Below, piece by piece: positions 1 to 12,751 of a stretch of 64,000 nucleotides of DNA (within the stretch, counting starts at the first letter, position 1; every line of letters begins with the position of its first letter). This DNA comes from Fasciolopsis buskii (lineage: Eukaryota > Platyhelminthes > Trematoda > Plagiorchiida > Fasciolidae). The DNA is taken from contig LUCM01004162.1 of NCBI GenBank assembly GCA_008360955.1, positions 156,280-220,279 of the forward strand, read 5' to 3'. Under the pieces are notes generated by a model that saw only the letters and a program-made list of their open reading frames with translations, made no database searches and was not told the origin of the DNA. Position numbers and translations under genes: made by a program.

Positions 1-1090
1 TCCACCGGTGATAGTGACATCTCTCCTCCGCGTATACACGCTGAGAAAGCGGTAAACTCAAGACATCATCTTCGTCGCTCTCAGCAAATACCGGTAGATC
101 TTGATGAAATCCACTGTCTTTCGCCTATCCAACTTCCCCGTAAACGTGTGCATCCAAATTAGCCATCTGTAGCACCCCAAGCTAGGGGCGCTGAAGGTAT
201 ACCCACACAGGTGGTCACCATCTCACCGATGCATTGTCATGCCAATAACCTCAGCCGCCTGGCACATACCCTTTCCCGGATAGGTCTTCAAGCATGTCCT
301 CGTCCTTCTGTCTAACAACAGAGCGGCGCCCAACCTAAATCAGCTGAATCCCACAAGAAAACGCATGCCAGCCATTTATCCAATTAACCACACAACCCCA
401 CACATCAATACCCGCCCTACTAATCCAGGAAACCGAATTGCCCGTACACCTCGACTGACTGGCACCCTCGACACATTCAACCCAACTAGGGCATCTCGGC
501 ACGAGCTTTGCCAAGGCGGAGGGCCCACTAACACACGGAGGTCAACTAACCGCCGCTTACAATCACGAAGTGAATTACCCACTCTGCCTATGCGCTCGTC
601 CTCTTTCGGGAACCCAGTTGCTAACTTTTAATGTGACGACAACGCCCCTCCATATTTAGATCCTGCCACTTATTCCCCCACCTTGACCTGCTTAATAAGA
701 AACCTTGTTTAGCTGCATTCTCGCCAATTTATTGCTCTTTTCCCACTCCTGTACCTCAGCCTCCACCCCGAATACGTTTATCTCAATAGCATTCCATAAT
801 TTGACTCTGACTCCCCCGGTCTACCTGGCAAACTCTAAACACATGTATTTCACCCTCTGATCCACATACTATCATGAGAGGCATTTGTCAGCCAACTCTC
901 GTCCAGCGCAGACGTCGAGTGACCCGCCTACCAAACACCACTTTTCTCATCCGTGCGAGTTTCAAAAGTAACTTATACTCCAAAACGCGTGCACGTACCT
1001 GATAATGTCCTTTTTCTCAGGCACTTTTCAAGGCTCCCTCATTACACCAGATTGTCGATTTCGTCTTACTACTGTCACCAATCGCCAAGC
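1..1090 (+). pseudogene. Possible ORF1-like 5' part of a decayed CR1-like retrotransposon
   Basis: The + strand is C-rich. Read in frame 1 from the window edge it gives 54 codons without a stop (ending at a TAG near 162), then further stretches separated by single stops, rich in Ser, Pro, His, Arg and Gln. This composition fits a non-LTR ORF1 (an RNA-binding protein of the element RNP), and it lies just upstream of a recognisable CR1-like endonuclease on the same strand. I see no zinc knuckle, RRM or esterase motif, so the ORF1 call rests on position and composition only. The element probably starts outside the window. It could instead be unrelated C-rich repeat DNA. Confidence 0.3.
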
Positions 1091-1099
1091 TAACACTAT

Positions 1100-2040
1100 C
1101 ACATACCCCTGCTACCATGCCACTCGTGCTGGAGGCTTCTGGAACTGCATCCATTGACTTTCGAGCATTTATTACCTTGCGTGTCATTCCACAAATCCCT
1201 TGACATAAACAGTCCCTCGCCGAGCAGCGTGCTTAACTCTACTGGATTCACTCCCTCACCACGGCTATGCGCTATAAGAACCACTGATGTATCCGCTGAT
1301 TATGTAGCCCTACACAATCCGCCTCTTGGATTTCATTTGGACTCAAATGTTCCAGTGAATCTTTTCTACTCCTCCTGAACTCCCGCTCCCTTTAACTCAA
1401 ATAACGGGGATGAGACTGCTGGAAGCCAAAACTCTCGCTATGTTATCCCGATAACAGTAACGTGCTTAACCGACCACAGCCCCACTCCTTCTTTTTCGTT
1501 GACAAGTCATAATACCTGCCAAACCAATGGAGGAAATCGCAGAGGAGGTGGTTGCATGTCCTGCGTGAAGCAGCTACACACAGCTTCCATTCTCCAATAT
1601 CCACAGCTGGATTCCATCTCTGGCATTCTTCGGCTTCAAATGCAAATTCCCAATCTCTAAATCTACATAGGATGTACACATTGGCCACCGAAATAGAATA
1701 ATTCTGATGCCTCTCGTCTCATGCAGGCTTCCTTTTATCCTTATGGTTTCCCCTCCAACCGTGAGATATTTGCAGGTGACTTCAGTGCCCCTCAGATTTG
1801 TCGCTACTCTTTATTCGCTCCACCAACCTCATTCGTCTGTGGGCGAACCCACAAGGCGTCTCAATATTTTAGACCTAGTTTTTACGTATAGCATTCCAAG
1901 CGATAAGGTTTCAGTACTAAAATCTTTCTCCTGGAGTGACCATAAGATGGTAATATGTAACCTCTCGCTCCGTGACAACCCTTCTTCACCTATGTGTACC
2001 GACCATACTGCGTCTTCCTATATGTGGACTCGGTGAAACG
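1100..2040 (+). pseudogene. CR1-like non-LTR element: apurinic-type endonuclease remnant
   Basis: This segment encodes the broken endonuclease of a CR1-like ORF2, the enzyme that nicks target DNA to prime reverse transcription. Around 1530-1560 the translation has a run of Arg/Gly residues (NRRGGGCM), matching the conserved RGGG stretch of CR1 endonucleases. At about 1777-1860 it reads AGDFSAPQICRYSLFAPPTS, which matches the GDFNAPxI catalytic block, with Asn replaced by Ser. Near 1935 the reading SWSDHKMVIC matches the C-terminal SDH catalytic motif. Frames switch between these blocks and in-frame stops are present, so no functional protein is possible. It continues into RT sequence downstream on the same strand. 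Confidence 0.7.
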
Positions 2041-4150
2041 AAATCCATGACGTTGATAGAACTAATGATTGGTTCAGTTTCTTTTTATCGCCTGACTATT
2101 AATCGTCTATCCACTCCGATCGCTCAACAAAACCCAAGAAGCCTAGTAAACTTTGTCAACTCCAGTTGAAAATTTCGAAGTCCCGAAAAGCCGTTAATGA
2201 AACAGAAGACCTCCAGATTTGATGCCTGTTAATCGCTTGCAACAAGAACCACTTGTTGCATTTCAAATAAGGTTTAAGATGCAGGAAGTGCCAGCTCTTA
2301 GATCTTCCAACCCAGTTCAGGAGACTTCCCGCATTTTTGAAGCTCGTTCGCGGCCCGACTCGTCGGCCCTTCCGAACTTCCTCATATCCAAATCTTTGCG
2401 CTTAACGTCCCTATAGACATCACAGAAGCATGTAATAGATATTTCTCGTTTGTTCTCATCAGCAACAATCTGCTGCATTCTAAAATCCATCCCGTGATGA
2501 CTTCGGTTACGTTATTCTCCATTTCATTCGACGTCACGGGAATCATGGCGGTGACAAAATGTGCCAAGCCATCTCGCAGACTGGGGCACCATAGCACCCC
2601 AGGAGTTTTATTTCGCACCGCTGGTCCAGATCTTCCCCTGCTCCTTTCAAATCTGTTCTGGCCTTCCATGCTTCGCACTTAATTCACGTAGCAGTGGAAG
2701 TACTTATTTATTGTTCCACAACGCTGAACGGGTATTTTGCATTATTCTGAGGACACTTGCACAATTAACAACATCCCCTTTCTATGCCAGCTTATGGAAA
2801 ATTTGTTAAAGTACAACTGAAAAATTTCCTTTCTACCCATATTCATTAACCCTTCCCACTACGGCTTCCTGAGCGGCCGATGGTAATTCGTCTCTCAATT
2901 TGACTTCTGGAATCTAGCTACCCATCTTGGCTTTTGACTATTTTCTTGGCTCCAGGATCCATTAATACTCTTGCCACCAGCTGTTTTGGTCTGTTTTGAC
3001 AAGTTCTTGCCTGGCACTCAAGGTCTTTGGAAACTTTCTTTATGACATTTTCAACATTGGTGTCCATTTTATAGGCCCATTAAATCCGAATACTGCAGAC
3101 ACCTCCACGCCCGCCACCAAGGTCCAGTCGAACTCCGCACCTGCGGTACGCATCGTTGGTGCGTATAAACACTTTGTTCCTCTTGATATGCCAGTTTTGC
3201 TATTTCTTCTCATTTTGTACACAAATGTGCTTCTGCTAGTTTAATGCAACTTGCAATACCCTTGTAACATTTGATCATGCAACCAAGCATGCCTCTCGAA
3301 CTTTCCGAGAAATGTACAAATATTAACTGTATTAACTGTAATCTTTTTGTGTCATAATCTTTTGACCGGGCTTCCCATCCCAGACTTCTGGCTAAAATTA
3401 GGACTTATGGAACAAAAAATCCACTTTTATCATGGCTATCCTCCTGCCGTTCTGCTAGTTTTCAGGTAGTCAATATTAGCGGTTGTTTTTCCCAGCCCTG
3501 TGCTTGTGGGTTTGCTGAGGGTGGCGTCCTTGGTCCTTTTCTATTTCTGCCTCACAGTAATGATATCTTGAACGTTCTTCGTCATAGCGCTTTGTTCCTT
3601 TTTGCCTATGACATCAAAATATTCTACTCATTTGAAGCTGGTTCGTTTAGCTCCACGCTTGCACTTTTCAGTAGATACCTAAAGTCTCTTGATAACTGGT
3701 GTTTCAAGTGGCTTATGTATTTGTTTGCTGATAAGAATTTTCCAATAACAAGTGCCGTACACTCCGGGTTCCTTTTCCATGCCTATTTCTATGTTACACA
3801 CGGTCAAGGATCTAGGGGCATAATAATCCTGCTCTTTCAACTTCCATGCGCAAGCCCATTACCAAACCACGGCAGCTAAAAGAACCTTCAAAACACAAGC
3901 AGCACCGTGTCTGCAGTCTACGCCCGGTAGCGTCCATCCTGGCCACACAGTGTTGTTTTTCGTGCACCGCAGCCAGGTATGTGACATACCACGCTGCTTC
4001 TTGCGTTCTCTGTAGTTCGATTGGTAGTCTTTGGTAAATTTGAGTGCGAGGGAATTCGGCAAAGATTTTTGATATTTTTTGTTTTTTCCCTTTACGCAAT
4101 GGTGCTGGCATAGTGAAGGGGACCATATCTTTTGCATTTCCCAGCAAACT
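2040..4150 (+). pseudogene. CR1-like non-LTR element: reverse transcriptase remnant
   Basis: This continues the preceding endonuclease. From 3361 the translation gives RASHPRLLAKIRTYGTKNPL, which is the CR1 block 'KAFDxVSHxxLLxKLxxYGI' with the leading residues lost. Then come the Q-V-V-N strand and GGVLGPFLFLPHSNDILNVL (about 3512-3570), the decayed 'PQGSVLGPLLFLxYxNDI' motif. At 3597-3620 the catalytic FADD box reads FAYD, so one metal-binding aspartate is lost. The following SLDNWCFKW (about 3690) fits the thumb-proximal 'LxxWxxxW' region. Between 2040 and 3300 I see only short CR1-like scraps in shifting frames. The 3' limit is uncertain; homology fades by about 4150. Confidence 0.75.
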
Positions 4151-7100
4151 AATGTACTCCTGAGGTAATTGCCACGGGGGTCACAATTAGAGTATCTCAG
4201 TGACCTTTCCCTTCTTGTTTGAAATCGCCAGAAGACTACAGGATGCGATGGTTTCCTGTTTGCATCAGCTGCTCCTTCAGGATGAGTTTCATAGGTGATT
4301 GTACAACGCTTTCCGTGCTATCGCCTTCAGCGCAACTATTTACAGGTTAATAATTGAATGTACCTTTCAGCAATGCGTGACATCACGAGATAGCGGAGAT
4401 ATCTTGCAGGACGGGGCTCAGTACCCTACAGTGCGCTGTCTGTGGAAGTGGTACACCTTGGGAGCATCGCGTTTGATGTCCGATGTTAGACGAGCCAAGT
4501 GAATGTACTGGGATTCGCTCTAAAGTTTAATTCAGGAGCGGCTGTTGCTAACATTCAGTTGGATCCTCGTGAAGCTGAAGTGAGGGCCAACATGGTTTGT
4601 CAGGTTCATCGTCACGTGCCTCCGAATGTTCCGCCATTCCTAATATAGCGGGAAATGGCAATGTCGATAAGTATAAACTTTCATCCCCAGACACCTGCGG
4701 TGTATAGCGAGACGTGATTAGTGACTGACGCTGTGCCGCTCAAGGAAATTTGACCTCATTGTTTCTAATCCTGTGCTCTGCTACAGAGGAGATAATTATG
4801 GAGTACGATGCGGTTAGTGGCAGTCAGGAAACTACAGGATTCCCTTCGGAAAGCTTTCATTCGTTCCAGATGGACAACAGGGCAGCAAAGGGTAATTTTG
4901 AAGCCGTGTAGCCCCATATGTCGAATATCTGTCGGGATCCCGGGATGCTGCTTGGTGAGCTTGGAATAAGTATAATGGTGGAACTGCCGAAAGGACAGTA
5001 CATTAGTATTGGTCTGGAAAGTACCCTTCAAAGAGAGCTTTCTAAGGTGGATCTACTGCCGGATATCGCAATAGTACAGCTCACCTGTGACAGTGCCACG
5101 GTTTTCCGTTTATCCAATATGTAGCAGTGGCACATATTTGGAAAGGCTATGGAGTCATGCACATCGGGGCTTACGGTCAGATTCAATTGCGGCAAGGGTA
5201 AAGCGTTCTCAGTTTCAGACCTACTTAACGAATGCATATTTGAACTGAATATGGCGCCGAGGAACATTATACAAGTTTGCACCAAATCTTTTATGTGCAC
5301 TCTCTTTTTCGTAATCTACGATATACCCATACGGGCTTTCATCCGACAACTAAAACGACGGGCTTATTACGTCTGCTGTGACCGTTATACCCAAAGTGAA
5401 CTTTACTGTGTTCATTCACATTAAATGCAAACTCTCGATAATAGCTAATTTCGCGCATAGAGGCACCCTAAACGTTAAACTGGCCTTCGTCTGTTTGTCT
5501 CCCTACTCATGGACATGATATAAATATTTCCATTGGACCATACTCATCTGGTTTGCTTAGGAGTCTCGAACAAGTTGCTTGCACTTCCGTTTAATAGCAA
5601 GGTTTCGAATCCCTATCGGTTACTTTAGTTAGATGTAGAAACACTTGGGAAGCTCATTGTTGCTTGCGACGAGAGCTCACCCTGTGATTTTCAACGATTA
5701 TGTCGGCATGCTGATGAGGTAGACCTCTGGAAGGCCACAGAATTTCGCTTGATTTCGTTAAATGGTGGAACCGTATGTTTAAAAGAATTAATCCTCGATG
5801 ATGTGTATAAACATTTTATGTTGGCATTATTGTTCATTTACATTTTTATCACCCTTATTTGCATAAAACTGACAATACTTTTGCGGTGTCTGTTCTCCAG
5901 TGCGTTGTACGAACGTTACCCCTGCCACAACGCTCTTCTGTTTATGCTATAACTCATTTGCCGAGGGGTTTTACATCACGGTGCTCTCGACAGCACTTTT
6001 GCTACTCTTGGTCCCGCGGCGCGATTTTTCAATTTCGGCATCCAAATACCCAAACATCCCGCGCAGAAGCTTTATCGCTTCATCTGCGGATCTTTTACGG
6101 TAGGTCATATATCTACCACCGTCATTTTTGGTGACGTAGGTGATCGACGGGCGCGTTTCCGTGACTGCAAACATCCGTTCATCATCAGGAACATGGTGTC
6201 AACTGGTGCTTTCTGTGACAACGTGGCCAATGTTGAAGGAGGACCAGCATTCACAGTGGGATTGGAAAACGACGTGGTACACTTGAAGTACTTCACGGAT
6301 CAGGAGAATATTTTCGTGAAAAATTTGCATTCCAGTCACTTGTATATATTTCATATAAGCGATTTGGGGCGGATAATTGCCAGGTGGACGTAAATCATTT
6401 TCATTGTGAGTGTTTTTCTTCGTCTGTATATGGTGTAAATGTCGTCATTATCATAACGCAAACACGCATAATATAGTTTCTTTTTTGGCGAACAGTGGAT
6501 CGGTTTGCTGGCCTCGGATGCTTGATTACTGAGCGGATAAAATTTCAGTTGTACCTCATCATTATGTTTACCGTCGATGGTGCCACTGCCGTCGTACACA
6601 GCAGATGTTTGACGAGAAATCAACGAGTGAAGTGGTCAAAGTCGAAAACACTCGCTGCTGATCAACGAAATGGTTGAACGGAGACCACGTACCGGAATCC
6701 ACGCCATCGTATGAGTTAACGGAAGTATACCACTGCGGTGAGAAAATTGTTAGCAGTTACTTTCGTAGACAACCTGATGGGAACCTTGAACTTCCAGAAG
6801 CAATTCTTGTCGCAACCCGGGCGAGAAACCACCTCCGATAATCCGGGGCTTTTGCTCCCTTTCTCACAAGGGCACCCTAACCAAAGGAGGTTTGTTAACC
6901 GTTCTTCCGAAATCCTTTTAGAGTCCTCGTCCGGTGCCCGTCAGCGGACAGTCCGGAGTAACGAACTTCGGCAAGGAAGCCTCCGGAGGAGTCTCATGAA
7001 AGGTCCCCCAAACACCCCGGGGATATTTTTACCCCCGATGTTATCACTTCCGGGTAACAACATAAACCTTTACCTCACCGTTCATTTACTTCGCTCCAAC

Positions 7101-7400
7101 ACTTTTTCCGTCAACCAGCTATTACCAAATTAACACCAGAACCCGTGTCACTTTCCAAGCAAGTCTTTTCACATCATAACTTAATTTTCGTTGGGCACTT
7201 ATTTGAGTATCCGAAAGTGTTTAAACCTCTACTTTGGAAGCATGAAGACCTGCTTCGATGAACAAGCTGCAGGGCAACTGAACTGATTTAAACTATTGTT
7301 TTTGCAGACTACTTAGGCAGGATTTTGTCTGCACCAAATGACACCAGGGTCAACCAGGCGTTCCTTATTCACCGTTTGGATTTACAGCGTAAATAAGTCG
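4150..7400. other. No recognisable gene or element
   Basis: Only short open stretches occur here. The longest is 131 codons at 6738-7133 on +, rich in Ser, Arg, Leu and Pro, with no motif I recognise. It is within what chance produces in this window. The sequence may be further decayed repeat. Confidence 0.4.
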
Positions 7401-7409
7401 GTGCCAGCC

Positions 7410-7840
7410 AACCAGAGCCTTGAACCTAGATGGAATGGCCAAACCTGAACACGATTTAAGGATTATGGGAAACTTCAACCCGACGGTAAGTCGTCGGTGG
7501 TTTTCTTTTATCTTCCAGGCTCATGCACTGGAGCGTCGTGGGGCCAGGGAAGTTGGCACCACGGTACGCAAAATGCTGACGGCGGACATTGGTTCAGAGC
7601 TGGATTTGCGGTGTAACTGGCTGGGAACCGGTGGGAAAACGACTGTTTCCAGCCATAGATTAGTAGGGAAACACCATTGGTAGACTGAATCCTAGCTTGT
7701 ACTTACTGTCTAACAGATTCTGTGAAAGTAATAACGGCAGTCCAGGAAGGGTCGGCCCTGGATATTGAGAGCCATTAAACACCGGTTCACGGATGCGCGA
7801 GACCGAGGTTACGGAAGGATAGTGCACAGGTGCGTTTATT
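7410..7840 (+). pseudogene. Broken segment resembling a DUF4806-type domain
   Basis: An 87-codon stretch (7420-7683) contains VRKMLTADIGSELDLRCNWL followed by GTGGKTTV. This resembles the 'vRrmL...eLxxxxNwxGxxGK' pattern of the DUF4806 domain, which occurs in many invertebrate proteins, some of them transposon-associated. After a frame change and several stops, 7768-7830 reads AIKHRFTDARDRGYGRIVHR, resembling the C-terminal 'ikrWFxxARDRxGGRxxR' helix of the same domain. The two halves are in the expected order but lie about 85 bases apart in different frames, so this is a pseudogene at best. I recalled the family pattern from memory and could not align it. A chance resemblance is possible. 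Confidence 0.35.
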
Positions 7841-8039
7841 GCCGACTAATGTTTTCTTTAATATCAAACGACGTGAACGTCACAATTAACGGTAGATGAT
7901 AGCCTTCCTTGGATTTTCGTCAGGTTTATTGCTTACGTAATCACACCAGAGCTAGGGCATGAGACCCGGTGCAAATATTTTTGCGGGTCTTCATCTTGTG
8001 TCCTCTACTTTTCCGAAGCCTTTGGACTCCGATTGAATT

Positions 8040-8680
8040 GTTGTAAGTCGCTGCACAGGAACATACCGTGTTTTTGGTTTTGTCGCAGAAAAAGGTTCCA
8101 AGGGTGCGCCCTGCTTACTCAGGAATGTTCAGCGGAGTACCGCAGGAAATGCAGTTGGAACAGTTCAACCGTTGAAATCAGTAAAAGTGCCTGACCGTTG
8201 GGGGGGATCGAAAGGCAGGTGAAAGGTTGCGCCGGTCTAATTTTACCCTCTATTTGCTTAGCTGGTACCGGATGGACGCTGGTTGTGTTTTCCGTATGCA
8301 ATCTCTGGATTCAACGGATTTCACCAGGCGTTTAACGTATGTCTTCCCAAATGCTACCTGAAGGGGTCCGGATCCGGCAAGCTAGTAAGGGATGACTTTA
8401 AGGGCATTCCGCACTCAGGATCTTATTCAAGTCCCAAGCTAGGCCGCACCTCGAATATTGTCTGATTATCTCCAAGCATATGCGTAAATTTGATCGAATC
8501 GCCATCGAGAATGTGCAACGGGCATTCACTAGAAAACTATGGTGCCTAGCCTAAGCCACGGGACCAGTTGCGAGTTGCTTGGCGCTGAATCATAACGGCT
8601 TCTCCGAGTCATATTAAACTTTGCATTTCTCTTTAATCGTTGTTATAATAATGTCCACTGTGCTATAAGCGACTTACGCG
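8040..8680 (+). pseudogene. CR1/jockey-like RT C-terminal remnant
   Basis: From about 8450 one frame runs open for more than 30 codons as LEYCLIISKHMRKFDRIAIE followed by NVQRAFTRKL. This is the hallmark 'LEYCsxxWxPxxxkDxxxIExVQRxFTRxL' block found after the RT palm in CR1 and jockey elements. The downstream part (8540-8680) continues with broken 'L-rich' sequence in the manner of the element C-terminus. The sequence upstream to about 8040 is probably the thumb region but is too decayed to assign. No catalytic motif remains. It lies on the same strand as the CR1-like copies at 1100-4150 and 13370. Confidence 0.6.
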
Positions 8681-8689
8681 AAGCTGCTG

Positions 8690-11600
8690 GTCCCCCGTAT
8701 CTACTGCGTAGTAGATATTATTCGTCAAAATATCCCTGACTCGGCTACTAATTAGGACAAAATTCCTCACAGTTGCTTCTAAAGTGAAGAAAAATCACCC
8801 TAGTTCTCTGCGGTCAACACCAAATTTGGCCCAGTTTAAAGCCCATCTGGTAAGGCCACTAGATGTTTGGCCCTTAAGTAACATGGCAATAGCCAACTTC
8901 GGACCAGATGTTGCTTACGAAAGTTGGTTAGAAATCTAGTTTATGACTAAGTCGTCACTGCGCTCATCATCTGAGTTCCTTTGAGTTCAGCTTCGTTTAT
9001 TGTTATCACATTTTCTCGCACATTGAAGCTAATACATTCTTCGATCTCTTCTCCCCCTAGTAGTGGATGCACCCTTGCCACCATTTTCATAGGTGGCTAA
9101 CCATTAGGCCGTTTTTAAAGTGGGCTTACCGAAATGTCAAAATACTATTGGATGGATCAATGCTCTGATTATATTCTGTGGTTTTTAACAACTTTGTCCT
9201 GTGTACTCCACCTTTCTCATGTCACCGTATACCATTTGCTGGCTTATTGGCATCGAATAGCCTTCCTTTGTAACCTCGAAACTTCATATAGTCCTAAGAC
9301 TACTATTATTGTTCAGGTCTGGTCACGAACGTCTACGGAAGAGAGCCATTATGTTGCGGGCCCGTTGCAATTTCCCTTTACCATATTAACTCTAAAGAAT
9401 TCTGAAACCAGCGACTTGACTATTGCACCGTTCCTACAGCAGCTCCATCAAAAAATGGAATACACCAACAAAAATAGACTGAACAATGATACAGCCTAAA
9501 CTTTTCTCTTATCCTCAACACAGCAGCTCAAGCAATTTTCCATTTACGTTCCCATTTCTTGCTGGGTTAGAATTGCACGGCAGACTGACCATGACAATTG
9601 TCATAAAGCAGCAAGAAGAGTTACCAACTTGTTTGCAGCTGAATCACATTGAGTCGCAGTTACAGCCGCAACGGTAACTCTCTTGATTTCAAAATGACTC
9701 CCGTTACCCTACCACATGAATCCTCTTTTTGTTAATCGGGGCGGTCATCCTGTGAATCACCAAAAAACCCTACAAGAGTAGACTTAAGGTCAGTTCACCT
9801 TAACTCCCTGTCCTCTGTCATAAATCTTGAGTTTTCATTTTGTCCTTTTTATTTCCTGGCGGCCGCATCCGAAGTCCGAGATTGGTCATAACCAATATTT
9901 GCAACTAGCCTCTAATTTTTCGCTCACGATATCGATCTTAGGTCGGATGATGTCCCTATTTGTCTCCGGTTCAACAGTCACCGTAACCCCAAGCAGCACC
10001 CGGGCCAGACTACTTCTCTTCTTTGTTTCATATCCCGCACCCAGGCAATGTCCGCCTTCACGAATTCCACTCTTGTACTAGTAATCCCAAATGTACGAGC
10101 TATCCAATCCCACCATGACGCTGCTAGCCACATTTGTCGCTGCAATGCTGGTTCGTTCACACCAAGCCAAGCCAAAGATCGCCTTGGATTTCTACACTTA
10201 CATGGACCTCCATGATTGGGCAAAATTACGGTTGCTGCTACCGCTGTGATGGCTTCAGCATCCCCACAAATTCTTGTCCCGTACTGCAATCTAAGGCCAA
10301 AAACTCCGACAAATGTGACACCATGGAGGACATCCATTTTTAACATATGCAGGAACCATGTTTACTTCTTGCACGGGCATTTATTCTCTGTCAAACCTAC
10401 AGTTCAGCTTGTAACGAAACATGGATTTGTTCCTCCGGATAGCTTGTTTAATCGAACGTTGAACACCAAGCGCGACCGCCATTTGCTCATTACTCAAGCA
10501 CGCTTCGCTCACACGCTTCTGTCAAAATATACTCAACCTGCCACCGCCTCCGACTGGTTTTTCCTTGTGCCGGTCAAATGTCAGGGTTGCCAGTATTGCA
10601 ATCATGCGGAGCCGAATAAAAATGACGCACAAGTGGTCAGAAAGGTTAAGGGCAAGCAAAGGTAATACGAGATTCGCATTAGGATAATCGGTTCCGCAAG
10701 CTTGCCGCCAGCCGCTTAGGAATGCAAACGGAAGTCCTGGGAGTTTCGTATTTCCTCTGTGCAAAATGCCTCACAAAATCTCGTCCTCCAAATAGTTCGG
10801 CAAAGTCCTGCAAGTATTTCATCACCTTATTCAGCATTTGAAGGCCGTTTATAGTTGTTAATTGAGACTATCGTATCCGTCTCGCACGTCGTTCCGCGTG
10901 GGTTTGACTAATTCCCATCCTGTTACCATATCCCCACTGCTCTTCACCTTCTTAGCTCAACATTTCCGTCCATTACAGAACGCTGTTGTCGTTGTGATAT
11001 GTTATATTCCTCGAAAACTCAGACAGACATGCTTGGCAGCATGATCAAGCGTTGCAACGGTGTAACACCAGCGCTCGAGGAGCGTAGCTCAAATGTGCGG
11101 GAAAAACTGATTAGTTGAGATTAAGCACGGTCACCAACAGGTTACCACAATTAATGTTCACCATACTGATCAGTGTTTAGGTATACCTGAGGTGGGTAAC
11201 GCGGACGTAAAAGTCGATTAGAGAAAAGGGGCAGACGTCAAGATGTCGCCGAATTGTTCACAATTCAACACGTTTATAAAATCTTTGCAGAAGTTAATCT
11301 GTGACAAAGAATTCCAATGAATCATAGATGAAGGATGAAAAATTGGCAGACCTGACTAAAACGACTGGAAAAAGGACAGAAGAAGAGAATAGCGCAAGAC
11401 AGTGTGGAAATGGTTAACTACTACTTGAAAGCGTGACGAGAGGGAGCGTCAACTAATAAGAGAAGAAGAATAAGAGGCAGTACGCAACAAGCCTAAAAAT
11501 ATCCAGTGGCAGTGTGAAAAGAGGTAAGATCTTTTTGGCTCTCTTAAGTGAGAGATTAGGTTGTTAGTAGTCACACTGAGGCGAATACCCCAAGGTGAAC

Positions 11601-12750
11601 TCGAACAGGTATTCGGAGGTATGACGGCAGCTGAATGGCAGGGCTTATACGTGGATGATTACGTAAATGTTCACTGTTAATATGGTGGACGCGTCAGCCG
11701 CAGTCAGGTCAAGCTATGTAGTGAGGAAGTTTTGTCTGCGCACGCGTTTCCGTTGGAGATTACATTACGCGGCCTCTAGTTCCGAGCGGAATTATGGTAG
11801 GGACCGTAATTTGTCATTGGAAAATCATGCTGGTTATTCTCATCGATCTGTTTCCGCAAGGCCTGAAGTGTAGATTTTTTTGACCGATCTGAATGATGTT
11901 CGGGGTGTGTTTAGACAGTCTGAAATAATGGCGGAAAGGGCAGTCTGGAAAATGTTCCAGCTAGGGGGTTATAGCAGGTAACAAAGAAAATATAAATAGG
12001 TAAATAAAGGGGACAAAACATATGGGAGTGGATTGTAAAACGAGGCACTGACAAGTCTAGGAGTTGAACAGCGTTGATCATAGTGGTGTACCAAGGGTAG
12101 ATCCACCCGTAAAGTGATTCGGACTATTCTATGTATCCGGCGGTCAGAGAGGGTTAATGTTACGTATTGGCTATATTACACTGATGTATTAATTTCTTTG
12201 GCGCCCTCAAATGGAGTGCTAGGCAAATCAGGGCCTAATAAGAAATAAGGGGATGGGTTCAAGCTTGGGCCTTAGATAACTTGGTGAAAGCAATCGGGTC
12301 AGGACCTAAGATACCCATTTGGGCCCGGATAATATGAGGGTTAATAAGATGAGAGAAATCCGAAGGATTACGGTGACTGCTGAAATTAAAAAAGAAAGTG
12401 AAAATAAGGCCACAGGTTGGAGAGTATTCAGAAGACGGAAAACGGAGAGAGCGGTTCATCGTCAGTGACTCAAAAGAATGCGGACAAGGCTGAAAGGGGC
12501 TGTATCTAGCATAGACTGCGGATACAAAAACCGATTAGGAAATAAACAGTAGGATGTGCAGGCAGCCGGTTTAGAATAAAATGGTGATAGAAGGCCTGCA
12601 TCGTCCAGTTGTAGGCAATTTATTGTAGGTGGGCAACTGTGAAAGAAAAACTGGAGAAGAGAGTGAAAAGCAGTTGGGTCTCAGCGACAAAAGGCGATTT
12701 AGGTTTGAAAGTGAAACACTAACGGCACTGCTATAGCGGGAGCAACCGTA
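8690..12750. other. No recognisable gene; C-rich then purine-rich blocks
   Basis: From about 9100 to 11050 the + strand is pyrimidine-rich, with open stretches of 121 codons (9134-9499, +), 149 codons (10216-10665, +) and 122 codons (9978-10346, minus). None shows a motif I can name. From about 11300 to 12760 the + strand is strongly purine-rich, with open stretches on the minus strand only. The composition suggests repeat-derived sequence, but no family could be assigned. Confidence 0.35.
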
Positions 12751-12751
12751 A

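Noticed and set aside
5700..5740. Another hammerhead (CTGATGAGGTAGACCTC)
   Set aside because: The 5' core CTGATGA and a short helix are present, but the required GAAA is CTGGAAGG and there is no matching helix I.
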